Positions 1-10,545 of a DNA stretch of 64,000 nucleotides are shown in pieces. Source of the DNA: Maea johnstoni (Eukaryota; Annelida; Polychaeta; Spionida; Magelonidae); NCBI GenBank assembly GCA_963942565.1, contig OZ012700.1:25984991-26048990 (forward strand). The letters are read 5' to 3'. Every line of letters begins with the position of its first letter. Positions within the stretch are counted from its first letter, which is position 1. Below the pieces are notes generated by a model. It had not been told where the DNA came from. It ran no database searches and saw nothing but the letters and a program-made list of their open reading frames with translations. A program made the translations under genes and the position numbers.

Positions 1-481
1 TTGGTTTTTATAGCATACCTATCACGGCTTCCCCCATTATCCTACACAAGTGTCAAATTAGCCGGATTTAATGGCGGCTCAATCCCTGCTGGTAAAGATC
101 CCTGCAGACAGAGCTCCTGCAATAAACTATATTGCCATGGCAGGTCCAGTATGGCTTCTAGCACTATCAGTTTGGTGCCTTGCCGATGAGAACCCCCAGG
201 GGCCCTCTGACAACCCCCAGGGGCCATCTGACGGTCCGTGGTATCCTGCCTGAACAGAGAGGCATTGATGGTGCTCGAGCGAGGCCTGCACCTGATTAGA
301 GAGGCCAGAACACGACGGCCAATCGGCAGCCTCAGAATTCTTATCTGCGAGACTGATCTAGTTGGCTCCTGGTAACCTCTGGCTAGTAGTAGTATGCAGG
401 GCTTCCTATATTTCCACATCCAGTCTCAGGGCAACATGTTGTTCAACAGTTCCTCTACCCTAACAGCTAGCCCTCAATGTG
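1..481. other. unassigned sequence, no gene seen
   Basis: Fairly GC-rich stretch with no supported gene. The only structure seen is a short tandem duplication near 190-235, where an AACCCCCAGGGGCC core occurs twice 21 bases apart. The short open frames on both strands resemble nothing I know. Confidence 0.5.
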
Positions 482-484
482 CAG

Positions 485-645
485 CATGGTACTAGCCAGC
501 AGGGCGTTTGGGTGCCATTTGGACACCCAAACCCTCAAAAATGACCCCTTAGGACACCCAAATCTTCTTGAGTGCAATTTCTATAAATGGTAATTTAAAG
601 CATTTAATTTAATATTTATTCCTCAAAATAGTTCCTATGACATTG
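485..645 (+). mobile_element. H1 hAT-like MITE, 3' truncated
   Basis: Starts CATGGTACTAGCCAGCAGG, like the left end of the H1 family elsewhere in the window (complete copy at 9301-9617). It continues through the family's CACCCAAA motifs and breaks off where the piggyBac-like relic begins. Confidence 0.7.
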
Positions 646-880
646 CCCGTTTTGGGCATCCAGATAGGGCCCCGTTGAAAGAGGTACTGGGAGGACAGTA
701 CAATTACAGAGAAGGGGGGAGGCAAGTGTTGCGGCAAGGCGCTTAAGGCCGCAGGAGGAGTAGAAGTTGTCGATGTAATAAGGATCCGTGCGCCCAAAAA
801 GTGAGTGGCGGGCGCACGGATCCAAGCCCAAAGTGCAGATGGAAGGTACATGGGATTGGATAGGGCACTGATCAGCACGT
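640..880 (-). pseudogene. piggyBac-like transposase relic
   Basis: On the minus strand an open frame contains YYIDNFYSS followed by a Leu/Ala-rich segment and CNCTV. This resembles the piggyBac transposase segment around the catalytic Asp (DNFYTS, then CGTVR and NRKG). The match is short. The NRKG part is not clear in the same frame, so the fragment is degraded. It may be a remnant of an autonomous source for the TTAA-flanked MITEs in this window, but that is inference. Confidence 0.4.
782..823. repeat. perfect 14-bp inverted repeat
   Basis: GGATCCGTGCGCCC at 782-795 and its exact reverse complement at 810-823 are separated by 14 bases. The arms are GC-rich, unlike most of the window. The hairpin lies inside the piggyBac-like relic, so it may be a chance or element-specific structure. 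Confidence 0.7.
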
Positions 881-999
881 AGAGATGTGTGAAAGGGCAG
901 ATAGAAGGTAAATGGGTGGGAGTTGCATAAAGTAATAGTCATGTGCCGCAAGTGTGCATGAAAGTGACAATACCAACGTCATAGGGAACTTAATGGAAC

Positions 1000-1360
1000 A
1001 TTTCCTTCATCAACAGATATAAATTAATACTTACACCCATTAAACTTCACAGAGCTCAATTTTTATATGAAGGCTAGGCATTACTTACATTCATTAAACT
1101 ATAGATTTTCTCGAAGAAATTCCTAACTTCACAACTGTGGAAATGTTTATTATAACCAGGGAATTTCATACACTTATCAAATCGGCCCTTATAGCGAACG
1201 CCAATTCAGGCAGACCTTCTCTCTGGGATCAGTGGATTTGACCAACAATTCATTTTAGTAAAGTGAAATAAAAATAATAAAAATATAGACATCGTTATTT
1301 AGAGTAGGAAATGTTTCAAAGTGCCAGACGAAGGACTGGGCAGGAAAAGATGATGCTAGT
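1000..1360. other. AT-rich spacer, possible SINE body
   Basis: No coding signal. If the tRNA-like head at 1362-1436 belongs to a minus-strand SINE, its body would extend leftward into this stretch, but no tail or target duplication was found. Confidence 0.35.
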
Positions 1361-1361
1361 T

Positions 1362-1436
1362 GCGGTCAGATGGAATCGAACCCGCAACCTCTTGCCCTGC
1401 AGGCAGGCGCTCTAGCCACTAAGCTACGGCGCCATC
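1362..1436 (-). repeat. tRNA-Cys-like SINE head or tRNA pseudogene
   Basis: Read on the minus strand it has a pol III A box (TAGCTTAGTGG) and B box (GGTTCGATTCC) at tRNA spacing, with an anticodon-loop-like CTGCAGG that would carry GCA. The acceptor and T stems pair poorly, so it is more likely a tRNA-derived SINE head or pseudogene than a working tRNA gene. Confidence 0.55.
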
Positions 1437-1439
1437 TAT

Positions 1440-2213
1440 GACAGGTAGGTTTGAAAAGAGAGCTATATTGATGAAATCCTGTAACTCTATTTTGGATCGT
1501 TCCTTGCATTCCGAGTTTAGTCCTGTCATTTACGTGACTGAATACCGGAGTAAATCTTTGAAAAAGACCGCCAGGCCACTTTTATCAATGACCCCACATA
1601 TTTACATACGGCCCGAAACTGATTATGACCTACCTACCTCATGCGAGCCAGTAAAATAGCCAAATCAAATCTGGCGCCTGTTATCTAACTACTCCAAACC
1701 GGCTCGGGATAGCCGGAATGACGTTAGAACCCAATAAGGAGCGCCAAAATAGCTGAAAAATTGTATTTGATCTTTTAATCTAATGCCTTTTCAAATAAAT
1801 AAAAAATAATGATTATATCAATACGCCTTTACATGTCGTTAACTTTATGGCATCGCCAGTTTCGCAATCCAATTTTCCTAGTGTTATGAACTTGCTATTC
1901 TGAGGTTCAATTAGTTACATCTGCTGCCGTTTCACTTTTGGGGGCGCTACGTGCTGCATGAACATATGCGTCCAGTTTCTAAATCCTGGCTAAGATCCTG
2001 TCACCCGATATGCCTATTTTGAAATTCTAGAAGCATAACTAGTTCTGGTTCAAGTATGGGAGTACTAACTTCGTGCCCCACTTGTTCAATCAATAAGCCT
2101 ACTCTGTTCTCCAAAATTATTACTAATTCAGTAATTATGGTAGAGAAAGGATACTTGAAGTTGAACTTGCAGAACCATTACCAGTTGTGGTGACTCTGGT
2201 GAGTATGGGAATG
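1440..2213. other. unassigned spacer with a solo H1 end
   Basis: No gene seen. Positions 1969-2000 match the right end of the H1 MITE (CCAGTTTCTAAATCCTGGC then TAAGATCCTG). The rest of that copy is not present. Confidence 0.5.
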
Positions 2214-2421
2214 CTAACCCTTGTGCTACTGCTGGCTAATTTGGTCAATAGAAAATGATGCGTAAAAAGCTGAAAAATGACGGAAACCCTTGCAAATGGG
2301 TACTTGTACGGTAGCACTCAGCAAGAGCTTTCCAATGAATACCAACATGGCAGGGTTTAGATGCTTTTCAAGAGTTTCTGTATGCTTTTGATGAAAGAAG
2401 CCTCAGCATTGGAAGGGTTAA
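2214..2421 (+). mobile_element. P1 TTAA-type MITE
   Basis: Begins CTAACCCTTGTGCTACTGC and ends CATTGGAAGGGTTAA. This matches the P1 consensus ends (TTAACCCTTATGCTGCTG and GCATTGGAAGGGTTAA). The TTAA edges and CCCTT ends are what piggyBac-type elements leave. No coding capacity. Confidence 0.7.
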
Positions 2422-2429
2422 GGTGGAAC

Positions 2430-3366
2430 CCAGCTACTTGTTCAATCAACAGGCCTATTGTCTATTCTGCCTCTGTCCCTGAGATAAGGTTGGAGCTGCA
2501 TAATCCATGGTGAAACGAGGAGAGTTGGCATAACTCACCCTCTAATGGCATCTGGCTCCGGCCCAAAGACTCTCAGTTGCTGAGTACAGTATTAGCACTG
2601 TGTCTTCATCAACCTCCTTGGGACGCGGGAAATGTTGGCAGGAACGTCGTCCAAGAAAGGACCCTCCAAGAAGGCTTTCTAGCGCGTTCTTGTGCATTGT
2701 TCTTGGTATTCTCTGTTACAAGCAACTGCTTAATCTGGACTGATATGGACCCTAGATTTCTGTCCAAATTAGGCAAAATCTGGATTATGCGTATAGAAGT
2801 ATAAGAAGGGACAGGGACCTTCCAATCTGTCCGGTTTAGACGAAAATCTGGATTAAACATGTCCGGATCAAGCAGAGTTGCCTGTACTCGATTTTTTCTG
2901 CATTGTTGGCATACTGGGATAGTGGGTAGGACTTAAAAAAGGATTCCCCCCCCCCCCAAGAAGGGTTTAAATGTTGTGCAATCAGATTTTCTTCTATTGT
3001 ACATTTTTTGCAATATCTATTGAGATTATTGGAAGGACCTGAAATTTCTTTTTGATTTTACCTATCTCCTTAAGGTGGATTATTACGAAAATATTTGGTT
3101 ATTTCCCCCAAAAAGTCAAAATTGAAAATTCTTTATGTAATTTTTGCCAGTCTAAATTAATTTTCATGAATCTGCCTGTCCAAAAGGCAGGCATGACGGG
3201 ACCCTGACTGTATATCTATGCCAGCTATGGGCTAAGTAAGGCCAGAGATGGCAACATGCAGGATCTGCTAAGCCTGTTAGATAAGCAGATATCCTCACAC
3301 AGTGATAGGAATCCCAGAGAGGAATTATGTGACAGTATCATATTCAAAGGCATACTAGACATGCTA
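2430..3366. other. unassigned spacer with fragments
   Basis: No gene seen. A C-homopolymer lies at 2948-2958. Part of 2890-3200 (TTGCCAGTCTAAATT and GCCTGTCCAAAAGGCAGGC) resembles, in reverse, the third hAT-like family copies near 7467 and 31372. Confidence 0.4.
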
Positions 3367-3660
3367 GCTTGGATGAAGAAAAGAATGGATATGTAGCTAG
3401 AGACCAATTACTATATGCACTATATAGTGAGGTGATGGACTCATGCCAGGAGTCACTGACTGGCTGCAGTGCAAGGTCACGTGGGAACAAGGACCAATCA
3501 GGGCTCTGGTATCGATTATATTACAGAGAAACCTGATCTCCACCATCAGCTGGGCACCAACTCTGGCCTATTAGGGGCTATTAGTTGACGCTGGTTGAGG
3601 CTAGCATGTTCAGGTTGGCCGGCTGGTTTCGAATCCACTTGTGTTTGGTCATCTAAGCTA
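3367..3660 (+). repeat. 300-bp dispersed repeat, partner at 34455-34750
   Basis: Runs from AGCTTGGATGAAGAAAAG to GGTCATCTAAGC. Most of it, including both edges, is matched in opposite orientation at 34455-34750. It contains CCAATCAGGGCTC and CACGTGGGAACAAGGACC. No coding potential or recognised superfamily. Confidence 0.65.
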
Positions 3661-4376
3661 TCTCCAGCAACTCTGGATGACCCCAGGAAACTCAATAGTG
3701 CTATCTTTTCTCACACTCAGAGCGCCTGAGTTATAATCTGGAATCTTACAGGGTATCAGGGAAAAAAAATCATCCATAAATGTCAGAAGTGAGTTTTTTT
3801 TGTGATACAAGATAAAGCACAAACTTTATAGAAACATTTATTTTAACTGATTCATGCACGTTGCAGCCAAAAAATGCCAGTCAATGTTTGGTGATAACTG
3901 ATAACTTTATCATGAAATCATATTTTTAAAGAAAATACTAAAGAGAAAACGCTAATTAGAACTCAGCTAACATCTCTTCATATTATTTCAAAGTTTTTGC
4001 CTCAGTATCATATACCTAGCCAACACTTCTTGTAAAGAACTCTAGGCACTGAGGGTTAGATAAATCTTGGTCTTTTGGATTTCAGGAAAAAGTTCAGTTA
4101 TATGTTTGAAAATGAGATTCTAATGAATAACCCACAAACTAGATTTGAATACTCTAAGGGGTGATTATTGAGGGTGAAGGTGCCCAGATGACGCCCAGGT
4201 GCCCTGCTGACTAAGACTTTGATTACAGCTATCTTGTGCAATCTCAAAATGCTAGTTATATATTATATATAATTAAGCACAAAGCACACCCTTTATTGAA
4301 ATACTCTTTTAGTTTTCAAGATTGTTGCATGTGACAGAGGAGGGTTTTGGTGCCCAGACGCCGCCCTGTTGGCTAA
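3661..4376. other. AT-rich spacer, no gene seen
   Basis: No recognised gene. Degenerate H1-like words occur near 4160-4210 (GGTGCCCAGATG, GCCCTGCTGACTAAGAC) and 4350-4376 (GCCCTGTTGGCTAA), suggesting old, eroded H1 copies. Confidence 0.4.
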
Positions 4377-4555
4377 TACAGGTGAACTTGGATATGACGG
4401 ACCACTTTACGATGGACTTTCGTCTATGACGGACCATATGCTTGGTCCCAGTCCCATGCATATCAAGTATGTGTCATTTGTATAGGACAGATTTTGCATA
4501 TGACGGACCAATTTTCCTGGTCCCATTGAGTCTGTCATATCCAAGTTCGCCTGTA
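4377..4555. mobile_element. T-family MITE, TA-flanked
   Basis: Near-palindromic element with ends TACAGGTGAACTTGGATATG and its complement CATATCCAAGTTCGCCTGTA. TATGACGGACC repeats inside in both orientations. The TA borders fit a Tc1/mariner or pogo-type target. A second copy is at 62453-62632. Confidence 0.75.
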
Positions 4556-5070
4556 CTATGGATTGCGCATTCTAGGAGGCATGAACAGGATACAGAGCCG
4601 TGAGAAGAATCAGAGCTATCTTGTGTGATCCCCAGTGATCTCACTCAGCTAGGGTAAATAATAGATGAGACCTCGCCCATGATTGCACACTGCCAGACAT
4701 CTTGGAATTGATGATTATGTCATTCATCGCAATGGCATGGGCAGCAAGGTATTTTACCTCTAGCGGCCTTGTTTTTGAGCTCATTAGTTTTAAGAGCAGG
4801 TAACCCACTATCCCTGTAAGAAACTGTGTTGTAGTTGAAGTACACAAACACCAAGTGGAGAAACATTAAACTCTACGTTACTAGACCAGAAATTTCATAA
4901 CTAGTAATAAAAGAAATCAACTGAGAACTTGAATCAAACGCCAATCAAGATTTTTCAAATTTATAGATCTATTCAGACTTTTGTGGTTGCTGTTTTGGAC
5001 GGGCATTTTTCAAAAACTGCTAGGACCTTGCTCTGTGGTAGGCTGCTCTGAGCATGAGAAGAGAAGGTAC
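4556..5070. other. spacer, no gene seen
   Basis: No coding signal or clear repeat was recognised. A short minus-strand open frame at 4641-4847 has no family resemblance. Confidence 0.4.
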
Positions 5071-5071
5071 T

Positions 5072-5640
5072 AGCCTAGCTACCAGGCTTTACTGGGTTTT
5101 TCACTTTAAATATTGCATATAAATGTACCTATACTACATAGGGACTTTTAACCTACTGTTTGCCATTTAGTTAACACAATTGCCACACGAGGGGGCTGTA
5201 CTGGCAGTATAAATTTCCAACTACCCTCCTAGTATACCGCCATGGTCTAAGCTAGCAGGGCGTCTGGGTGCCTTTTTGGACACCCAAACCCTTAAAAAGG
5301 ACCCCTCAGGACACCCAAATATTTTTGTGTGGAATTTCTAAAAATCCCAATCTCAAGCTTATAATTGAATTTTTTCATCTTCTTATAATTCCCATGACAT
5401 TGTTTAATAATATCATGCCTTATTTTGATGAATTTATACATGTTTATGATTGAAATATGAGTATATTGTGATCCCCCTTAACATTTTGGACGCCCAAAAA
5501 TTTTACAACTGCCAATTTAAGGCACCCAGTTTCTAAATCCTGGCTAAGACACTGATGGGCATATTTAAAACTACCCTCCTAGTATACCGCAGTGCCATCT
5601 ATCCACAAGGGAAGACATTTGAGGCCTGGGAGGCAGGCTA
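5072..5640 (-). mobile_element. V-family element interrupted by an H1 MITE
   Basis: The outer sequence resembles, in reverse, the elements at 14273-14494 and 31792-32012: GCCTGGGAGGCAGGCTA at one end, GATAGATGGCACTGCGGTATAC and GGCAATTGTGT inside. It is split by the H1 copy at 5241-5554. A 22-bp segment (5219-5240) reappears at 5569-5590. Confidence 0.55.
5241..5554 (+). mobile_element. H1 hAT-like MITE inside a V element
   Basis: Starts CATGGTCTAAGCTAGCAGGG and ends CCTGGCTAAGACACTG, matching the H1 terminal inverted repeats. It is flanked not by a simple 8-bp duplication but by a longer direct repeat (5219-5240 and 5569-5590). Confidence 0.75.
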
Positions 5641-5779
5641 AGAAGGTACATGATGACTTGTTGATTCCATCTCCCCGTAAACCTCAGCCAACCTGTGCAG
5701 CCAAGCATTGTCTAATTGTATCTCAACATTAGTCTCTGTGTGTTTTGATGTGCAACTCAGCCTTCACAGGATGTATACT

Positions 5780-6020
5780 TTAACCAATTCATGCCTACAT
5801 TAGTACTAGAGATCTCCTTGACAAGTGTCGTCTGGAACTTTGACGCTTTCATAAATAACTTCGAAATAACTCATAATTTCACTAAATATTTGCTGGAGGG
5901 TTGTGTGTTGGCTTTCAATCAACACTTCTCCTTCAAATATTTTCTGAAAATTGTATTTGTTAAAGAGATTTCGTTGAAATCGTCAGGCAGTTTTGGGCAT
6001 TACAGGCATGAATGGGTTAA
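5780..6020 (+). mobile_element. P2 TTAA-type MITE
   Basis: Bounded by TTAA, with ends TTAACCAATTCATGCC and GGCATGAATGGGTTAA. Like other P2 copies it carries an internal inverted pair (AAATATTTGCTGGAGG and CTTCTCCTTCAAATATT). piggyBac-like by its TTAA target; no transposase. Confidence 0.75.
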
Positions 6021-6362
6021 GTTCGGTTGAAGGCCTCTGGCGAACAGGAACACATGTCTCCCAAGCCTTCCCTAAGGTTCATCCTGGATTTCTCATTCTC
6101 TAGATACCCTCCAAGTAGGGTCTAGAATTCATTGTGACTCTATCTATCTCTTTACCCTCCAAGTAGGGTCTCGAGTTCATCATGGCTATATCCATCTCTT
6201 TACTCTCTCAGTGGGGCCAGGGGTTGAAAAACCCCTTGTACATGGCAATTGTGTGAAAAAAATGGCCAACAATAGGTCACAAGCGGTAGTGAGGGTGTTG
6301 GCATAGATTTATATATAATGTGGTAAAACACAATAACGCCTAGTAGCTCGGCTATTTGGGAA
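6021..6362. other. spacer with V-like fragment
   Basis: Contains a locally duplicated 45-base motif (ACCCTCCAAGTAGGGTCT near 6107 and 6154). From about 6235 there is a fragment resembling the V family (GGCAATTGTGTGAA, ATGGCCAACAATAGG, CACAAG). No gene. Confidence 0.45.
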
Positions 6363-6375
6363 CTGTCCTCATTGG

Positions 6376-6643
6376 AAGGAAGGAAGGATTGGGGTTTCAC
6401 GTCGCTTTCAACAGCTTTATAGGTCATATTGCAACAAGATAAAAACCCGGAACAAGGAAGAAATTCCATTCACTCCATGAACAGATCCAAAGGGTCTTTC
6501 AGTTGCATACGGACCATAGACACTTCTCCACAACACCACAACTTTATATAGCGACCAGGCGAACTCTCCTTTGTGGGAACCCAGCAGACTTGAACCTGCG
6601 CTTGGGAGCCAGGCTTCGTAACCACTAGGCCACAGCGGATCCC
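6376..6643 (-). mobile_element. tRNA-derived SINE with 13-bp target duplication
   Basis: Minus strand. A tRNA-like head (A box TGGCCTAGTGG, B box GGTTCAAGTCT, anticodon-like CCC in loop CTCCCAA) is followed by a 190-base body and a 3' tail of CCTT repeats. CTGTCCTCATTGG at 6363-6375 recurs exactly at 6644-6656, giving a perfect 13-bp target-site duplication. The duplication and simple-repeat tail show LINE-assisted insertion, and its perfection suggests a fairly recent event. Confidence 0.85.
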
Positions 6644-6659
6644 CTGTCCTCATTGGTAT

Positions 6660-7440
6660 CACCTCAAAAGAAATGCACTCCCCTCCCTTCCAGCATAAGA
6701 ACAAGTAGACTAGCTACTAGTCTATGATTTCATTAAATTATGCTTTTCTCTGATCTGGTGTCTATCATTTGATTAATCTCTTGGTGTTAGTTCCTGTGAC
6801 TGGTGATAGATGGCACCAAGGGTGGTCACTTAGTCAGAACTGTGACCTATAATATACATCTCTGGTCAGAATCAAGAAATCCAAATGAACCAATGCCGGC
6901 CACCTGCTGATCCAATATAGAACTAAATATGGGAAGACATCTTAGAATGGTATATAAACATTAGGTAAGTTATTGAAGAAGTGAAATACATTTCTTGGCC
7001 TAGGACTAGACCAGGGTGCAACTTTCCCAGGGGCATATGCCCCTAGATTTTCAGTTTAGGGGCCCAAGATAGTACATGTATGTATAATAACCAGAAATCC
7101 AGTTTTTGACCACTTAATTTAATCAGAAGACCTGTTCGGGCCCATAGCCTGAAATCTTAGTGTCAGACCCTGTAGGCTAGAGGACAAGAAGCAGTAGGAG
7201 GACGGGGATGAGGGGTCCAGATGGTTTATGTTGCCCGGAGACGCCTGCCTCGGTGAAGACAGGCAGCAGCCAGTTTTTCGGTTGAGGCCTGCAGCTACTA
7301 CTTTTAACTGGGATAACCCCATCGCCAGCCGACCAGGGGGATGAAATTATTCACTCGAGATGGATTGGGTTTGTAAACTATCTGACAGTTACCGAAGAGC
7401 TGAATCAAAACCAAGAACAAGTATGTTTATTTCAACTTGT
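6660..7440. other. spacer, no gene seen
   Basis: Includes a GC-rich patch around 7140-7320 with a short minus-strand open frame that matches no family I know. No complete repeat recognised. Confidence 0.4.
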
Positions 7441-7466
7441 AGCCTGAATGCATGAAGTGTGCAGTC

Positions 7467-7690
7467 CAGGGACTTAGCCAGGACCTGTCCAGCCTGTCTT
7501 TTGGACAAGTAGTTTCCTGAAAAACTCCTTTTTGGACAGGCAAAATTTCCTATAAAGAATTTTCAATTTTGACTTTTTGGGGGTAAAAACCAAACCTTTT
7601 CCTAACAAACTGTCTTCTCCGACATTGCTGAAGTGTAATTTGCTTTTTTGCCCCAACAGGATGTAGTTGGACGTAAGATTTGTGGTAGCT
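7467..7690 (+). mobile_element. third hAT-like MITE family, truncated
   Basis: Starts CAGGGACTTAGCCAGGACC and shares internal words (TCCTAACAAA, GACATTGCTGAAGTG, ATGTAGTTGG) with 31372-31692 and a fragment at 59258-59350. The 3' end is missing where a truncated P1 begins. Confidence 0.55.
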
Positions 7691-7691
7691 C

Positions 7692-7935
7692 ATTGGGTAC
7701 TCATCTAAAAAGAGTACTCAGCGAGAGCTTTCCAATGAATACCAACATAGCAGGGTTTAGATAGTTTTGAAAAATATTTGGGACCTTGTGCTTTGGATGA
7801 AAGTAGCCTCAGCATTGGAAGGGTTAATTTCTTCTCATCGGAAGAAATGTCTCGGGACTGCAGGGGTGAGATGGTTTTGAAGAATATTTGCAGCCTTGTG
7901 CTGTGGATGAAATTAGACTGCATTGGAAGGGTTAA
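7692..7935 (+). mobile_element. two truncated P1 elements in tandem
   Basis: 7692-7827 and about 7868-7935 each keep the right part of P1 and end CATTGGAAGGGTTAA. The second lacks everything before its last 70 bases. A 45-base segment between them (TTAATTTCTTCTCATC to GGACTGCAGGGG) recurs at 8246-8290. Confidence 0.6.
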
Positions 7936-8288
7936 CCCTTCTCTTGCTAGACCCCCATATGGGAGAACCTATCCCCTGGGACCAGGGATATTGTGGGTCT
8001 ACCCACCAAATCAAAAGGATTTCATAAATTTCTATTACTGTTTCAATAATGTGCTTCACAAACTGAAATAGAAACATAGTAAAAGGTAAAACATTGATAT
8101 CTAGTTTAATTCAATACCCCTTAATCGACCTATGTAGTTTTTATTTTGCTAAGTGCAAGGGTACCCAAAAACCGGATATATCCGGTGTTGGTCACACAGG
8201 CAAGATATGTAGCACCGGATATATCCGGTGTTAGCAAGAGCAGGGTTAATTTCTTCTCATCTACAGAAGTATCTTGGGACTGCAGGGG
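7936..8288. other. spacer with palindromes
   Basis: No gene. Contains the duplicated 16-bp palindrome described separately and a repeat of the 45-base segment found between the P1 fragments to the left. Confidence 0.5.
8171..8229. repeat. duplicated 16-bp palindrome
   Basis: ACCGGATATATCCGGT is a perfect self-complementary 16-mer. It occurs at 8171-8186 and 8214-8229, each followed by GTT. Two exact copies 43 bases apart are striking in AT-rich DNA. Confidence 0.8.
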
Positions 8289-8501
8289 TTAACTCTTCTG
8301 CTGCTGATGTTACTTTCGTCCAATACACAAAAAAGCAAAAAATTATGAAAATCATCTAAAATCTTTCATGTTGGTATTCATTTGAAAGCTCTCACTGAGT
8401 ACTTTCAGATGAGTACCCATTTGCCATGGTTTCAGTCATTTCTCAGCTTTTAGTCATCATTTCCCGTGGACCAAATTAGCCATCAGCAGCATAAGGGTTA
8501 A
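8289..8501 (-). mobile_element. P1 TTAA-type MITE, reverse
   Basis: Bounded by TTAA on both sides. The right end reads CATCAGCAGCATAAGGGTTAA, the reverse of the P1 left end. Internal GAGTACCCATTTGCCATGG and TTGGTATTCATTTG match P1. Confidence 0.75.
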
Positions 8502-8707
8502 AACAATTAGTGTCATTCCTGCCCAGATGTGTAACTAGCAGCACTGATAAGATCTTATCTCTCTCAGCACCAGAATATCTATTTCATCTCACACTCGTGG
8601 CTAGCCACAATCAAACCCCGGCAAATAAAACAAACCCTGCTTGATGATTTACAGAGAGACACCTGGACTTACCCAGGTTATCATCTTGGCATGGCCAGGG
8701 TTGTATT

Positions 8708-9022
8708 ACAAACCAAATCACGGGGAGACAACCATACATGTACATGCACAACGATATATTATGATCAGGAATTAAATGCCAAATTTTTGGCAAGATTCAA
8801 TTTTTGTTTCACTTCAGTATGAAACCAAATTACTGAGAGACATACATGTACATGGAGAACCATACTAGTATTTTGATCAGGAATTAAATGCCAAATTTTT
8901 GGCAAGATTCAATTTTTATTTCACTTCTGTTCAGTATGAAACCAAATCACAGGGAAACATCCATACATGTACATGGAGAACCATTTATCTTGATCAGGAA
9001 TTGAATGCCAAATTTTTGCGAC
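8708..9022. repeat. tandem repeat, three units of about 87-117 bp
   Basis: Units begin near 8708, 8819 and 8936. Each holds ACATACATGTACATGGAGAA-like sequence and GATCAGGAATTAAATGCCAA. Differences between units indicate some age. Confidence 0.75.
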
Positions 9023-9164
9023 AAATATTCGCATGATCATCACACTATGAATAATAGTATTTTTACATACATCATGTAGTTTTTTTAAATATCTATCTAA
9101 CATAATTCAAAACAGGGTTTCAGGCAAGAGTTCAGAACTGGGGTCCCAAAAGGAAGACCATATA

Positions 9165-9259
9165 ATTTAAGGATGTTCTATGTGGTCAAGGGAGACGCCC
9201 AGAAATTTTACAATAGCCAATTTTATGCACCCAGTTTCTAAATCCTGTTTAGAACCCTG
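9165..9259 (+). mobile_element. H1 3' fragment
   Basis: Contains GACGCCCAGAAATTTTACAA and CCCAGTTTCTAAATCCTG, then a mutated right end (TTTAGAACCCTG). The left two thirds are absent. Confidence 0.6.
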
Positions 9260-9300
9260 CCTTATGCCTGTATTTTGCAGTGTGCTAATGCAGTGACTTC

Positions 9301-9617
9301 CATGGTCTTAGCCGGCAGGGCGTCTTGGTGTCTTTTTGGACACCCAAACCCTTGAAAAGCACCCCTCAGGACACCCAAAAATGTTTGTGAGGAATTTCTT
9401 AAAATGTCTATCTCAAGCATATAATTAAAAAAAAATTTCATCTCCATATTATTCCTATGACATTGTATTTAAGGATATCATGCCTTATTTTGACAAATTT
9501 AAACATGTTTATGGTTAAAATCTGAATATATTTTGGTCCCCCTTAAACATTTGGACGCCCAAAAATTTTAATTGGCAATTTTGGGCACCAAGTTTCTAAA
9601 TCCTGGCTAAGACCCTG
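9301..9617 (+). mobile_element. complete H1 hAT-like MITE with 8-bp duplication
   Basis: Ends CATGGTCTTAGCCGGCAGGG and CTGGCTAAGACCCTG form imperfect terminal inverted repeats. GTGACTTC occurs immediately before (9293-9300) and after (9618-9625). An 8-bp duplication with ends close to CAGGG points to hAT. Non-coding, 317 bp; a good type copy for the family. Confidence 0.9.
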
Positions 9618-9847
9618 GTGACTTCCCTTATCAGATACCCTACACCCCTCAGTAACTGACCTACCCATTACTATCTTGCAGCACTCCCTTTTAGGCCCCC
9701 TGGTGGCTTACTCCGTTTTCTATCTGGACACAGATACCCTGAAGATATGATTAGCGGGGTGCTATCGGTACCCTTATCTATCAAGGCACAGTAAACAAAC
9801 ATGGCCGTACATTAACCCTGACCACTGCCCTGAGTGCCCACTGCTGC

Positions 9848-10194
9848 CCACCAGCAGGCCCGCCAGGGAAATACACTACAGCCAGCCACATGGACATCCT
9901 TAGACTTGCTACAAGTATGTGATTTCTGGCTCTTTCACTGATCTGACTTGAGTTGAATTCACTCCAGTATTAGTTCTGAATAAATCCTCAAGGGGGACAC
10001 ACTTGAGCTCTAGTCTGTGTTCTCAACCGCAACTCATGAACACAGTGCTTCCATCTATAGTTTGAGAGAGACATCAAACCTACTCAGTATGTATAATGGT
10101 GGGGGCATTAAACCTAACACAGCCTGAGAACCAGGCTACCCACCAGCAGGCCCGCCAGGGAAATACACTACAGCCAGCCACATGGACATCCTCA
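9848..10194. repeat. 54-bp direct repeats flanking a 240-bp segment
   Basis: A segment with ACCAGCAGGCCCGCCAGGG and CAGCCAGCCACATGGACATC is present at about 9848-9901 and 10139-10193. The DNA between (about 9900-10140) is the uninterrupted relative of the P2-interrupted repeat at 61310-61780. Confidence 0.75.
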
Positions 10195-10545
10195 GAGCGA
10201 TATCAAGATTCTAAGAAAAGATGATTATCTGGAACCAGAATCACATATAGAGAGATATTTAGATATGCTCAAGCCTTACATTAACCAGAATAGCCAGATC
10301 AATGACAGAACCCCTGGTACATCCCTCAGTGACTGACCAATTTCTTGAGAATGATCTCAAAATTATAAGAAAAAATCATTTTCTAAAACCAGAGTCACAT
10401 AAATAGGAGAGCTATTTAGATATGATAAGGCATAATGTTGTCCAGAGAGGGAGAGCCCCTGGTACCTCCCTCAGCTACTGACCTAGATGTCTCGAGAATG
10501 ACTTCAGGATAATAAGAAAAGATCAATATGTGCCTCATCTTCGAG
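10190..10545. repeat. tandem repeat, about 150-bp unit, 2.3 copies
   Basis: Units start near 10190, 10348 and 10494, marked by GAGAATGAT-CTCAAGATT-like words followed by ATAAGAAAAGAT, with CCCCTGGTACATCCCTCAG-like words between. No gene. Confidence 0.65.

Noticed and set aside
1362-1436. Functional tRNA-Cys gene
   Set aside because: Pol III boxes are good, but the acceptor and T stems pair badly.
6571-6643. Functional tRNA gene
   Set aside because: It is the head of a SINE with body, tail and target duplication.
8708-9022. CRISPR-like array
   Set aside because: Only three long degenerate tandem units without a repeat-spacer pattern, in animal DNA.
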